The notes: generated by a model from the sequence alone, not told the origin. Positions 34,020 through 44,744 are shown, counted from the first letter of the stretch. The stretch is DNA of 45,423 bases from Kofleriaceae bacterium (GCA_022842285.1 JALHPV010000020.1:1-45423), one strand, 5' to 3'. Program-made: numbers and translations.

Positions 34020-34730
34020 TCACTTCCGCTTGCGGCAGCAGGCGACGAGGAAGCCGCCGGCCGAGCGTGCGCCGGGTAGATCCGCGAGGACGTTCTCGGC
34101 GGCGCGGATCGCACGACCGAGCACGGGGACCTCGAGGACCTTCGCGACGGGCGTGATCACGCGGATGCCGCGCGACGTGACCCACTCGAGGTCAGCGGGC
34201 AGATACGACTGGATGTCCGCCGCGCTGTCGTAGCGCGTATAGACGTGCTCGTCGTTGGTCTGCTCGGACACCGCGGTCGGCGGCTTGAGCTTCTTCACGA
34301 GGCGCCGCAGCGAGCGCGTGTTGTAGAACTCGGCGAGGACCCAGCCCCCCGGCTTCACCACGCGGGTCATCTCGCGCATCGCGCCGGCGATGTCGGGGAT
34401 GTGAGCGAGGACCTTGAACGAATACGCGACGTCGACGGAGTTGTCGGCGATGGGCAGGTTCGTGGCGCTCGCCTGCGCGACGTTCAGGCCGCGCGCGGCC
34501 GCCTTCGCGAGCATGCCGCCCGAGAGGTCGATCCCGCTCGCCGTGGCCGCGAAGTCGGCGACCCGGCCGAGGATGAGCCCCGTGCCGCACCCGACCTCGA
34601 GCACGTGCTTGCCGACGGCGTAGCGCTCGACGAGCCCCACCTCGAGGTCATCGAGCATGCGGTGGTAGGGCAGGTGCCGTTCGCGCTCGTACCAGCCGGC
34701 GAAGTCGTCGTAGTAGGCCCGGTTGTCCAC
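34020..34730 (-). CDS. SAM-dependent methyltransferase (class I)
   Basis: 236 residues, GTG start. Motif I is HVLEVGCGTGLILGR near residues 42-56, the acidic residue of motif II is in GIDLSGGML, and motif IV/post-I regions are NLPIADNSVDVAYSFKVLAHIPD and RVVKPGGWVLAEF. This is a Methyltransf_11-type Rossmann fold acting on small molecules or lipids; the substrate cannot be told. The C-terminus ends in a basic, Cys-containing tail (VACCRKRK). GAGG lies 3 nt before the GTG. The SPFH gene upstream ends 13 bp before the start, so they are probably one transcript. Confidence 0.88.
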   Translation of the reverse strand: MDNRAYYDDFAGWYERERHLPYHRMLDDLEVGLVERYAVGKHVLEVGCGTGLILGRVADFAATASGIDLSGGMLAKAAARGLNVAQASATNLPIADNSVDVAYSFKVLAHIPDIAGAMREMTRVVKPGGWVLAEFYNTRSLRRLVKKLKPPTAVSEQTNDEHVYTRYDSAADIQSYLPADLEWVTSRGIRVITPVAKVLEVPVLGRAIRAAENVLADLPGARSAGGFLVACCRKRK

Positions 34731-34743
34731 GGGCCTCTAGCTA

Positions 34744-35772
<1,029 letters not shown>

Positions 35773-35862
35773 GGCAGGTCCCCTTTATAGATGCCGGCTG
35801 TAACGTAGCACACCAAACACCCCCTGCTGCCCGGGATCCCCCGGCTTGCAAGCAGGTTTGGC

Positions 35863-35891
35863 TTGACGAGGTGAAGGTCCTACATGATTGT
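35863..35891 (+). promoter_or_regulatory. Sigma-70-type promoter of the P-domain lipoprotein
   Basis: TTGACG (35863-35868) and GATTGT (35886-35891) are separated by exactly 17 bp. The start codon at 35903 is 11 nt further on, giving a leader of only a few bases. It is the best full -35/-10 pair in the window. Confidence 0.5.
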
Positions 35892-35902
35892 CCGCCGCGC
35901 AC

Positions 35903-36811
35903 ATGAAGCCACACAACATCGCACTCGGTTTTGCGTTCGCCGCTCTTGCCGCTTGTGGTCCCGCGACTCGCGAGCGTGGCAGTGATGGTGACGAGGACGA
36001 TGACGATGCGCTGATGGTGGATGCGGGCGATTCGGGTCAGTGCGTTCCGGAGACCGAGGTCTGCGGCAACGGCTACGACGACGACTGCGACAACACCGTC
36101 GACTGCGAGGACAACGACTGCTCTGGCGTCGGCTCCTGCCCGATCTGCGGCGAGGTCGACACGCCGATCGGCACGCCGCTCCTCCTCCCTGACGGCGTCG
36201 GCACGGGCGCGGCGTGCAGCACGGATGCGCAGTGCACCGCCAGTGACGCTCCCAACTGCGTCTATCGCGAGTGCCACGGCTCGTACACCTCGACGCTGAA
36301 CTTCATCGGCTTCGCCGACGGCGCGACCCTCGACGACTCGTCGAAGTTCCTCAACATCTGCGTGAACATGGAGCACTCGTGGCTCCACGATCTCCAGATC
36401 GAGCTCATCCCGCCGAGCGGCACGATCATCGTCCTCCACGAATTCCAGGGGCGTAACGGCGGCCCCAACTACCTCGGCACCCCGGACCAGAGCGACTCCG
36501 ACGCGCTGATCGGCACCGGCATGGAGTACTGCTGGACCGCCCAGGCCTCGCAGACGATCATCCAGGCGGCGGCCGGTGGTGCTCAGACCATCCCCGCGGG
36601 CGACTACCGGCCGTTCACGCCGTTCACGGCTCTGACCGGCACCGTTCTCAACGGTGACTGGGAGTTCCGCGTTACCGACCTCTGGGGCGCCGACAACGGC
36701 TACGTCTTCGAGTGGTCGATCGCGTTCGACTCCTCGCTCGTCGCCGACTGCTCGGGCCCCATCGTCGGTCGCACGACCCACGCCGGCGGCACCCCGGTCC
36801 CCTCGAACTAG
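35903..36811 (+). CDS. Lipoprotein with MopE-like metal-binding motif and P/Homo B domain
   Basis: 302 residues. The N-terminus MKPHNIALGFAFAALAAC has lipobox LAAC; the ATG at 35903 gives the signal directly, and the upstream TTG at 35888 is unnecessary. After an acidic linker, VCGNGYDDDCDNTVDCEDNDC matches the Asp/Cys-rich putative metal-binding motif of MopE-like myxobacterial proteins. The C-terminal half (about 125-290) is a P/Homo B domain: MEHSWLHDLQIELIPPSGTIIVL, LNGDWEFRVTDLWGADNGYVFEWSIAF. P domains usually follow subtilisin-like proteases and stabilise them; here no protease domain is present. Surface display with Ca-dependent binding is likely. The gene stands alone. Confidence 0.88.
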   Translation: MKPHNIALGFAFAALAACGPATRERGSDGDEDDDDALMVDAGDSGQCVPETEVCGNGYDDDCDNTVDCEDNDCSGVGSCPICGEVDTPIGTPLLLPDGVGTGAACSTDAQCTASDAPNCVYRECHGSYTSTLNFIGFADGATLDDSSKFLNICVNMEHSWLHDLQIELIPPSGTIIVLHEFQGRNGGPNYLGTPDQSDSDALIGTGMEYCWTAQASQTIIQAAAGGAQTIPAGDYRPFTPFTALTGTVLNGDWEFRVTDLWGADNGYVFEWSIAFDSSLVADCSGPIVGRTTHAGGTPVPSN

Positions 36812-36839
36812 CTAGTTCCAACGCCGCTCAGTTAAGGTC

Positions 36840-36878
36840 GTTCGTGGACGTGCCACGTGCTCGTCCACGTCCACGAAC
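36840..36878. repeat. 13-bp perfect inverted repeat downstream of the P-domain lipoprotein gene
   Basis: GTTCGTGGACGTG (36840-36852) and its exact complement (36866-36878) flank a 13-nt loop. It lies 28 bp past the stop. It may be a transcript-end hairpin, or the edge of a small inserted element, since a degraded gene follows. Confidence 0.6.
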
Positions 36879-36923
36879 TGGGCAACCAGACTGAGGCGCG
36901 GCCGATCGGGCTGGGCATGCTCG

Positions 36924-37175
36924 TACGACGAGAGGCTCGACGTCTATCAGCGCGCGATTGAACACCTGGGGTTCGTTCGCGGTGTCGAGATGCGGTCAGG
37001 TCCGGACTCGTCGCGGCGCGATCGGCTCTCGGAGCGAGCAGTGGCGCGTGGGGCGGCGGAAGGTTCGCTGCTCGGCTCGAACTCTCACGGCGGCGGCAAG
37101 ACCAAGCGAGTCATGAGGCGCGGCAGCATGGCCGCGGGGGGCTCGCAAAGGCCGGTGTGGACAGCCGAGAGGTAG
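36924..37175 (+). pseudogene. Remnant of a four-helix-bundle (S23/IVP-type) protein gene
   Basis: The in-frame reading from 36924 gives YDERLDVYQRAIEHLGFVRG. This closely resembles the opening of four-helix-bundle proteins (RLDVYxxAIEF...), which are related to proteins encoded in 23S rRNA intervening sequences. The following residues (RRDRLSERAVARGAAEGS) recall the family's DQLxRA...AEGS helix, shortened. No good start codon precedes it, and helix 3-4 sequence is lost. The rest of the 534-bp gap between 36812 and 37345 holds the inverted repeat at 36840 and the promoter of the next gene, nothing else recognised. This is inferred from resemblance; chance similarity is possible. Confidence 0.4.
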
Positions 37176-37332
37176 TCGCGCCCTGGGCCGCGCCGCGAAA
37201 CTTGAGGACGTACATGCCGTCGTCATCAGCAGCGATGATCGCGGGCACGGAGCCGCCCTCACGAAGCGGCGTCAGATACTGGGTCGCGCGAACCGTGCGC
37301 CCCCACCGAGGCTACTCGATGCAGGGGTGGGG

Positions 37333-37338
37333 TAGGGT
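37333..37338 (+). promoter_or_regulatory. -10-like TAGGGT before the nucleoside-binding protein
   Basis: TAGGGT ends 7 nt before the GTG at 37346. The GGGGT before it could also serve as a weak Shine-Dalgarno site for the same start, so the call is ambiguous. Confidence 0.35.
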
Positions 37339-37345
37339 ACTCGCC

Positions 37346-38365
37346 GTGACGGCTGGACGGCTCATCGCGATCTTGGTCGCCGTCAACGCGGCGCTCCTGG
37401 TCGTCGGGCTGGTGGTCGCAAAGCCCGAGCACCTGGCCTGCGAGGGACCGCGCGTGGGGCTCGTCTTCGACGTCGGTGGGAAGAACGACAAGAGCTTCAA
37501 CGAGGCCGCGTGGCGCGGCGTGCAGCAGGCGAAGCACGAGCTGAAGATCTGCGTGCAGACGATCGAGCCCAGCGAGGGCGCGGATCGCGAGAGCGCGCTG
37601 CGGGCGCTCGCGGCGGCGGGGGTCGACCTGGTGATCGGCGTCGGGTTCATCTTCAGCCCGGACCTCGAGCGCCTCGCGACGAAGTTTCCGGAGGTGGTGT
37701 TCGCCGGGGTCGACTACGCGCCGTCGCAGGGCGTGGGCGAGATCGCGAACCTCGTCGGCCTGCAATTCCGCGAGCACGAGGGGAGCTTCCTCGTCGGGGC
37801 GATCGCGGGGCTCTCGACGAAGACGCAGAACGTCGGCTTCGTCGGCGGCATGCGCATCCCGCTGATCCGGAAGTTCGAGGCCGGCTACATCGCAGGCGTG
37901 AAGCACGTATGCCCGGGCTGCCAGGTGCAGTCCGCCTATGCGGGGAGCGAGCCGAAGGCGTTCGCAGATCCGTCGCTGGGACAGGACCTCGCGAGCGCTC
38001 AGTACGCGCGTGGGGCCGACATCATCTATCACGCGGCCGGCAAGACGGGCGACGGCGTGTTCGCGGCGGCGCGGCAGCGCGGGATGCGGGCGATCGGCGT
38101 GGACTCCGATCAGTTTCACGTCGCGCCCTGCTGCGTGATGACGAGCATGGTGAAGCGCGTGGATCGTGCCGTGGTCGAGGTCGCGCAGGAGCTGGTGGCG
38201 GGGACATTGAAGGGGGGGATGCGCGAGCTCGGCCTGGCCGATGACGGCGTGGGCTTCGTGAACGATATGAACAACGCCGCGATGCTGCCGGCCGAGGTCG
38301 TCGCGAAGGTGAACGAGCTGCGCGCGGACGTCATCGCCGGCCGGATCGTGGTGCCGGCGCAATGA
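37346..38365 (+). CDS. BMP-family ABC transporter substrate-binding protein (nucleoside type)
   Basis: 339 residues from the GTG at 37346, preferred over the in-frame ATG at 37319 because the hydrophobic N-terminus (GRLIAILVAVNAALLVVGLVV) starts right after it. The body matches the BMP/PnrA fold: GLVFDVGGKNDKSFNEAAWRG near residue 40, DLVIGVGFIF, FAGVDYA, EGSFLVGAIAGL and GMRAIGVDSDQ. Known members bind purine nucleosides for import. The N-terminus lacks a lipobox, so it may be anchored by the uncleaved helix. Its stop (ATGA at 38362) overlaps a 19-codon mini-ORF, which in turn leads to the ATPase gene. It heads the importer unit with two permeases. Confidence 0.9.
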   Translation: MTAGRLIAILVAVNAALLVVGLVVAKPEHLACEGPRVGLVFDVGGKNDKSFNEAAWRGVQQAKHELKICVQTIEPSEGADRESALRALAAAGVDLVIGVGFIFSPDLERLATKFPEVVFAGVDYAPSQGVGEIANLVGLQFREHEGSFLVGAIAGLSTKTQNVGFVGGMRIPLIRKFEAGYIAGVKHVCPGCQVQSAYAGSEPKAFADPSLGQDLASAQYARGADIIYHAAGKTGDGVFAAARQRGMRAIGVDSDQFHVAPCCVMTSMVKRVDRAVVEVAQELVAGTLKGGMRELGLADDGVGFVNDMNNAAMLPAEVVAKVNELRADVIAGRIVVPAQ

Positions 38366-38421
38366 CGCGAGCAAGCGAACGCTTGCGAGCAGCAGCGCCG
38401 GAGGGCGGTGCGGTTCCATGA
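38362..38421 (+). CDS. Mini-ORF 1, 19 codons, between the binding protein and ATPase
   Basis: Encodes MTRASERLRAAAPEGGAVP. Its ATG overlaps the TGA of the binding-protein gene (ATGA), and its TGA overlaps the next ATG. It may keep ribosomes engaged through the duplicated DNA. Whether a stable peptide is made is unknown. Confidence 0.4.
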   Translation: MTRASERLRAAAPEGGAVP

Positions 38422-38473
38422 CGCGAGCAAGCGAACGCTTGCGAGCAGCAGCGCCGGAGGGCGGTGCGGTTCC
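38362..38473 (+). repeat. 56-bp tandem duplication carrying start codons
   Basis: Two copies (38362-38417 and 38418-38473) look identical by eye. A diverged partial third copy forms the start of the ATPase gene at 38474. Each contains the palindrome GCAAGCG-AA-CGCTTGC. As 56 is not a multiple of three, the copies place their ATG codons in successive frames. Confidence 0.92.
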
Positions 38474-38477
38474 ATGA
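38418..38477 (+). CDS. Mini-ORF 2, identical peptide to mini-ORF 1
   Basis: Encodes the same 19 residues as mini-ORF 1 and terminates in an ATGA overlap with the true start of the ATPase gene at 38474. It looks like a duplication product in which coupling has been preserved. Confidence 0.4.
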   Translation: MTRASERLRAAAPEGGAVP

Positions 38478-40099
38478 CCCGAGCGAGCGAAGCCTCCGCG
38501 AGCAGCGCGGCGTCGACGGTCGAGGGTGATCTCGTGATCGCGGCGACGCTCACGAAGCGATTCGGCGTGCGCGAGGTGCTGAGCGAGGCCCACATCCGTG
38601 TGCGGCCGGGGACAGTCCACGCGCTCGTCGGGGAGAACGGCGCGGGGAAGAGCACGCTCGTGAAGATCATCGCGGGCGTGGTGCGCGCGGATGCGGGCGA
38701 CCTGACGGTGCGGGGGCGGGCCGTCGACGTGACGACCTGGGAGCGGCGCGGGGCGCGCGCAGCGGGAATCGGCCTCGTGCAGCAGCACGGTGCGTCGGCG
38801 GGCACGCTGACCGTCGTCGAGAACGCGATGCTCGGGGTCGAGCCGACGCGCGGGCCGCTGCTCGCGTTCGACCGTCCCGCCGCCGAGCTGGCGAAGCGTG
38901 GGCGGGAGGTCGGCCTGGCCATCGATCCACACGCACGCGCCGAGGACCTGCCGCTCGGGGCGGCCCAGCGGGCCGAGATCGTGGCCGCGCTCTATCACGG
39001 GGCCACGCTGCTCGTGCTCGACGAGCCGACGGCCGTGCTCGCGCCAGTCGAAGTGGCAGGCCTGCTCGGTGCGCTGAAAGAGCTCGCGGCGCAGGGCGCG
39101 ACCATCATCATCGTCACGCACAAGCTCGACGAGGTGAAGAGCGTCGCCGACGACGTGACCGTGCTGCGCGACGGCAAGACAGTGGCGACCTTTCGGGCGA
39201 GCGACGCGCCCCTCGATGTGGGGGCCATCGCTCGCGCCATGGTCGGCGAGGACACCCCGACCATGACGCCGCCCCGAGCGGTGCCCTCGACCGCGCCTGA
39301 AGTGCTGGCGGTGGCGATCGCACCGGTGTCCGCCGGTCGGACGAAGGGAGCCCCGAGCGCCGGGCGCGCGTGGGGGGCGAGCGACGCCGATGTGGCGCGC
39401 GACAGTGCGCACGGGCAAGACATGCTCGTCGTCGTGCGCGGCGAGCTCGTCGGCGTGGCGGGCGTGGATGGCAACGGGCAGCGGGAGCTCGCGCGGGCCA
39501 TCGCGGGGCTCGATCGGCAGCGCATCGTGCGCATCGGCGGCGTCGACGCGACGAAGTGGTCCACCGCGAAGCGTCTCACTGCCGGCCTCGCATACGTGCC
39601 CGAGGATCGACTGCATGGCGGCCTCGTGCTCGACGGCACCGTCGCCGAGAACCTTGCTCTCGGCCGCACTGACGTCACGGGGAGGTGGCGCATCGACCGC
39701 GCGGCCGTACGGCGCCATGCGGTGCAGCGGATCGCGGAGCTCGACATCCGGCCCGCGGACAGTGATGCCATCGTGCGTGGCCTGTCGGGCGGCAACCAGC
39801 AGAAGGTCGTGATCGGACGCGAGCTCTCGCGCCCGAATCTGCGCGCGGTGGTGGCGGCCCAGCCGACGCGCGGCGTCGATCTCGGTGCCGTCGCGCGCAT
39901 CCACGAGCGCCTCCGGGCGGCGGCGGGCGCGGGGGCGGGCGTGCTGGTCATCTCGGCGGATCTCGACGAGTTGCTCGTGCTCTGCCATCGCGTGGTCGTG
40001 ATGCTGCGCGGCGAGCTGGTGGGCGAGCTCGGAGGCGACGAGCTGCGTGCCCCCGAGGCGAGAGCCAGGCTCGGCGCGCTGATGACGGGGGCGACGTGA
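38474..40099 (+). CDS. Nucleoside/simple-sugar ABC importer, tandem ATP-binding protein
   Basis: 541 residues from the ATG at 38474. Two ABC modules are fused, as in RbsA/NupO. The first has Walker A GENGAGKST near residue 52, a divergent signature (LPLGAAQRAEIV) and Walker B LLVLDEPTAVLAP. The second has the degenerate Walker A typical of the second half (GVDGNGQRELARAI), signature LSGGNQQKVVIGREL and VVAAQPTRGVDLGAV. An Ala/Ser-rich spacer separates them. It powers import with the two permeases downstream. A frame open further upstream to 38408 lies in the duplicated DNA and is out of phase with the natural coupling, so it was not used. Confidence 0.92.
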   Translation: MTRASEASASSAASTVEGDLVIAATLTKRFGVREVLSEAHIRVRPGTVHALVGENGAGKSTLVKIIAGVVRADAGDLTVRGRAVDVTTWERRGARAAGIGLVQQHGASAGTLTVVENAMLGVEPTRGPLLAFDRPAAELAKRGREVGLAIDPHARAEDLPLGAAQRAEIVAALYHGATLLVLDEPTAVLAPVEVAGLLGALKELAAQGATIIIVTHKLDEVKSVADDVTVLRDGKTVATFRASDAPLDVGAIARAMVGEDTPTMTPPRAVPSTAPEVLAVAIAPVSAGRTKGAPSAGRAWGASDADVARDSAHGQDMLVVVRGELVGVAGVDGNGQRELARAIAGLDRQRIVRIGGVDATKWSTAKRLTAGLAYVPEDRLHGGLVLDGTVAENLALGRTDVTGRWRIDRAAVRRHAVQRIAELDIRPADSDAIVRGLSGGNQQKVVIGRELSRPNLRAVVAAQPTRGVDLGAVARIHERLRAAAGAGAGVLVISADLDELLVLCHRVVVMLRGELVGELGGDELRAPEARARLGALMTGAT

Positions 40100-40160
40100 T
40101 CCTGCGGGTCCGGCACCGAGCGTACGAAGCGAACGCCGTACTCGGGGGCCGGCGCTGCGC

Positions 40161-41258
40161 ATGGCGGAGACGCGCAGGATGATCCTCCGGGTCACCGAAC
40201 AGGGGCGGGCCCAGCTGCAGGCGGCGGCGATCGCGATCCTCGCGTCGATCGCTATCGGCAGCGTGATGATGCTCGTCGTCGGCGTGCCGCCCGGGACCGT
40301 GTGGTGGGCGATGCTCGAGCGGACCACGAGCGACCCGTACACGCTCGGTCAGGTCCTCTACAAGGCGACGGGCCTCGCGCTGTGTGGCCTGTCCGTCGGG
40401 CTCGCGCTCGATGCGGGGCTCTTCAACATCGGCGCCGAGGGTCAGCTCACCGCCGGTGTGCTCGCGTGCGCGCTCATGGGCACGGCGCTGCCCGGGGACA
40501 CGCCGTCGTTCATCGCCGTTCCGCTCTGCCTCTTCGCGGCGGCGCTGGCGGGCGGGCTCGTCGGTGCGGCCATCGGCGCCTTGCGTGCGTACCGCGGGGC
40601 GCACGAGGTCATCACATCGATCATGCTGAACGCGATCGTCGCCGCGCTCGCGCTGTGGGTCGGGAACGCCTTCCTCTTCCAGGGCGGCACCACGCGCGGC
40701 GCGGACATCGTGAAGGGCGCCGAGCTCCCACATCTTCCGTTCGCGGGCAGCGCGGTGAACGGCACCCTGATCATGGCGCTCGGCCTCGTCGCGCTGCTTA
40801 CCTGGCTACGGTCGAGCACGACGTGGGGCCAGATGTGGCGTGCCGTCGGCCGCGATCCCGATGCGGCGCGCAGCGTTGGCATCGCCGTCCCGCGCGTGCA
40901 GACGATCGTGATGGCCGCCGCCGGTGCCCTCGCCGGGCTCGCCGCCGCGAACTTCGTCCTCGGCCACAAGCATGCCTTCGAGGAGGGCCTCGGTCGCGGC
41001 ACCGGCTTCCTCGGCATCTCGGCCGCGCTCCTCGGGCGCACGCATCCCGTCGGCATCGGCATCGCCGCGCTCCTGCTCGGTTTGCTCAGCGCCGGCGGGC
41101 TTGCCGTCGCTGACCTCGTGCCGAAGGAGCTCACCGAGATGCTCCAGGGTGTCGTCGTGCTGGCCGTCGCGGCCGCGGGTCCGTGGGTCGCGCGCCATCC
41201 GCGAGCGGCCCCGAAGGATCCCGTGGGCCAGCGCGCGGGGAAGGCGAGGGCAGCATGA
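40161..41258 (+). CDS. Nucleoside-type ABC importer permease 1
   Basis: 365 residues, about nine TM helices, BPD_transp_2 family. The recognisable family segment is ALCGLSVGLALDAGLFNIGAEGQL near residue 75, which forms the conserved loop in RbsC/NupP-type permeases. The cytoplasmic EAA-like region is near GRDPDAARSVGIAVPRVQ, and GFLGISAALLGRTHPVGI is also characteristic. It follows the ATPase by 61 bp (no gene in the gap) and overlaps the next permease by ATGA. With that partner it forms the membrane channel of the importer. Confidence 0.9.
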   Translation: MAETRRMILRVTEQGRAQLQAAAIAILASIAIGSVMMLVVGVPPGTVWWAMLERTTSDPYTLGQVLYKATGLALCGLSVGLALDAGLFNIGAEGQLTAGVLACALMGTALPGDTPSFIAVPLCLFAAALAGGLVGAAIGALRAYRGAHEVITSIMLNAIVAALALWVGNAFLFQGGTTRGADIVKGAELPHLPFAGSAVNGTLIMALGLVALLTWLRSSTTWGQMWRAVGRDPDAARSVGIAVPRVQTIVMAAAGALAGLAAANFVLGHKHAFEEGLGRGTGFLGISAALLGRTHPVGIGIAALLLGLLSAGGLAVADLVPKELTEMLQGVVVLAVAAAGPWVARHPRAAPKDPVGQRAGKARAA

Positions 41259-42118
41259 GCGAGGTCATCGCCGCCGTCTTCTCCCTCCAGGTGCTCCGCA
41301 TGGCCGTGCCCTACGCCCTCGCCGCCCTGGGCGGTGCGATCACCGAGCGCTCGGGCGTCATCGATCTCGCGCTCGAGGCGAAGCTCCTCTTCGGGGCCTT
41401 CACCGCCGCGGCGGTCGCGCACGCCACGGGCTCTCCCCTCGCGGGCGTCCTCGGCGGCATCGCGGCCGGCATGCTCGTCGCTGCCGTGCAGTGTCTCGCG
41501 AGCCTGCGCCTCGGCGCCGATCACGTCATCGTCGGCGTCGCGCTCAACCTCCTCGCCCTCGGCGGCACGCGCTTCCTCCTCCAGCTTTTCTACGGCGAAG
41601 GGGCGAACTCGCCGCCGGCGCCGGGCTACGGCGATGCGGTCCTCGCGAGCCCCATCGTCTGGCTCGCCATCGTCGCCTCCATCGTCGTGCCCATCGCCCT
41701 CGTCAAGACGAAGTGGGGCCTGCGCCTCCGCGCGGCCGGGGACCGCCCCGACGCACTCGTGGCCGTCGGCGTCTCGCCCGTGCGGGCTCGCCTGTATGCG
41801 GCCCTCGTCGGTGGCGCGCTCGCCGGTGCGGGGGGCGCGCAGCTCTCGCTCGCCGTGGGTGGCTTCTCCGCGGACATGTCCGGCGGCCGCGGCTACATCG
41901 CCCTCGCGATGGTCATCCTGGCCGGCTGGCGTCCGGCGTGGGCCGCGCTCGCGTGCGTCGGCGTCGCTCTCGCCGAGCGCCTGTCCATCGAGCTCCAGCT
42001 CCGCACCGCCGCGGTCCCCGCCGAGCTCCTCCACATTCTCCCCTACGTCCTGACCCTCGCCGTCCTCGTGGTCGGCGGGGCCCGCCGTCCGCCACCGCGT
42101 GCACTCGGGTCGCGTTAA
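41255..42118 (+). CDS. Nucleoside-type ABC importer permease 2
   Basis: 287 residues, about eight TM helices, NupQ-like. The start at 41255 (ATGA overlap) replaces a longer frame beginning at 41183 inside the first permease. Family segments are PYALAALGGAITERSGVIDLALEAKLLFGAF near the N-terminus and WGLRLRAAGDRPDALVAVGVSPVRARLYAALVGGALAG, the latter being the cytoplasmic coupling region. GGRGYIALAMVILAGWRP is typical of these permeases. It closes the importer unit: binding protein, ATPase and two permeases. Confidence 0.9.
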   Translation: MSEVIAAVFSLQVLRMAVPYALAALGGAITERSGVIDLALEAKLLFGAFTAAAVAHATGSPLAGVLGGIAAGMLVAAVQCLASLRLGADHVIVGVALNLLALGGTRFLLQLFYGEGANSPPAPGYGDAVLASPIVWLAIVASIVVPIALVKTKWGLRLRAAGDRPDALVAVGVSPVRARLYAALVGGALAGAGGAQLSLAVGGFSADMSGGRGYIALAMVILAGWRPAWAALACVGVALAERLSIELQLRTAAVPAELLHILPYVLTLAVLVVGGARRPPPRALGSR

Positions 42119-42121
42119 GAT
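42116..42121 (+). promoter_or_regulatory. -10-like TAAGAT before the 270-residue gene
   Basis: TAAGAT ends 6 nt before the GTG at 42128. Its first three bases are the TAA stop of permease 2, so the match could be incidental; read-through from the importer unit is equally possible. Confidence 0.3.
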
Positions 42122-42127
42122 GCTCCC

Positions 42128-42940
42128 GTGACGGTCGGCTCTCGCACCATCTTTGGCGACCTGCGAGATGCGGCCGTCGCGGTCTTCCGCATCACCACCC
42201 AGAACGGTGCCTACGCGATCGGGATCCACACCGACGGCGTCACCCGCCATGTCATCGTCCGCGGCGAGGCGGGCCCGAACCAGATCGTCATCCTCCGCGA
42301 TACCGACCCGCGCATCGACGACCACTCGCTCTTCGTGGTGCCGCCGGCAGACTGGGTCGGCAAGCACCTCCGCGTCGCGACGATGACGACGAGCACGATC
42401 CAGGCGGTCGTGACCGAGACCGATCCGGTCGCCATCGGTGCCGTCGGTCGCCAGCCCGCCGACGACGGTCGCTCCCCCTGGGCCCGCCCGAACGCCCCGC
42501 ATCCCACCCCTCCGGCGGGCACCAACACCCTCGTCGATCCGCAACCCATGGCGGTCGACGTCCCCGGCGGCAGCGGCTGGGCCCCGCCCGTCCCCCCGGG
42601 GATGCCCGACAATCCGCGCATCGTTCCGCAGGGGGCGCGCGGCACCCTGCCCGTCGATCAGGCGCGGGCGCTCCAGCTCACGCCCGCCGCCAAGGCGCTC
42701 GTCGTCGGCAAGGCGCCACCGAAGGCGCCGCCGCCGAGCGCGCCCGAGGTCGACCTCCCGTACCCGCAGCGCCACCTCCACTACGCCGAGTCGATCGTGC
42801 AGCTATTTCGCAGCATCCTGCGTCGCGATCGCCTGTTCGACGATCTGTCGGCGGCCGGCGGTACGCACCGGCGGCGGATGCGCGATGCCCTCGACGAATG
42901 CGCGACGCTGCTCGAGCAGATTCGCCGCCGCGACCGCTAG
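42128..42940 (+). CDS. Hypothetical protein with Pro-rich linker
   Basis: 270 residues, GTG start. The N-terminal domain (1-100) is beta-rich (GAYAIGIHTDGVTRHVIVRGEAGPNQIVIL, DDHSLFVVPPADW). A Pro/Ala/Gly-rich linker follows (about 105-215). The C-terminus (about 225-270) is helical (HYAESIVQLFRSILRRDRLFDDL, RRMRDALDECATLLEQIRRRDR). No signal peptide or TM is seen, so it is probably cytoplasmic. I do not recognise a family. It starts 9 bp after permease 2 on the same strand, so co-transcription is possible, but nothing links it functionally to nucleoside import. Confidence 0.7.
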   Translation: MTVGSRTIFGDLRDAAVAVFRITTQNGAYAIGIHTDGVTRHVIVRGEAGPNQIVILRDTDPRIDDHSLFVVPPADWVGKHLRVATMTTSTIQAVVTETDPVAIGAVGRQPADDGRSPWARPNAPHPTPPAGTNTLVDPQPMAVDVPGGSGWAPPVPPGMPDNPRIVPQGARGTLPVDQARALQLTPAAKALVVGKAPPKAPPPSAPEVDLPYPQRHLHYAESIVQLFRSILRRDRLFDDLSAAGGTHRRRMRDALDECATLLEQIRRRDR

Positions 42941-42949
42941 AACAACCAC

Positions 42950-42994
42950 GTCCGACGTATTTACTGCGCGAATCGCGCAAAAATCATGTCGGAC
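42950..42994. repeat. Nested inverted repeats between convergent genes
   Basis: The outer pair is GTCCGAC (42950-42956) and GTCGGAC (42988-42994). The inner hairpin is TGCGCG (42965-42970) and CGCGCA (42974-42979), followed by AAAAA. The A run lies on the plus-strand 3' side, so neither direction has the T tract of an intrinsic terminator, though the structure may still mark transcript ends. Confidence 0.5.
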
Positions 42995-43001
42995 TTGGTT
43001 T

Positions 43002-44744
<1,743 letters not shown>

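Noticed and set aside
38408-38473. Upstream start of the ATPase gene at 38408
   Set aside because: It lies within the 56-bp duplication and gives residues unrelated to the family; the ATG at 38474 is coupled to the preceding mini-ORF and begins the conserved repeat-derived N-terminus.
37259-40342. Minus-strand open frame of about 1,000 codons across the importer genes
   Set aside because: A shadow of the binding protein and ATPase genes, which have complete family motifs on the plus strand.
40442-42781. Minus-strand open frame of about 780 codons across the permeases
   Set aside because: Composition is charged and repetitive; the plus strand encodes clear TM helices and permease motifs over the same region.
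42965-42983. TGCGCG/CGCGCA hairpin with A run as an intrinsic terminator
   Set aside because: The A run lies after the hairpin on the plus strand, and on the minus strand the T run lies before it, so neither transcript has the needed U tract.
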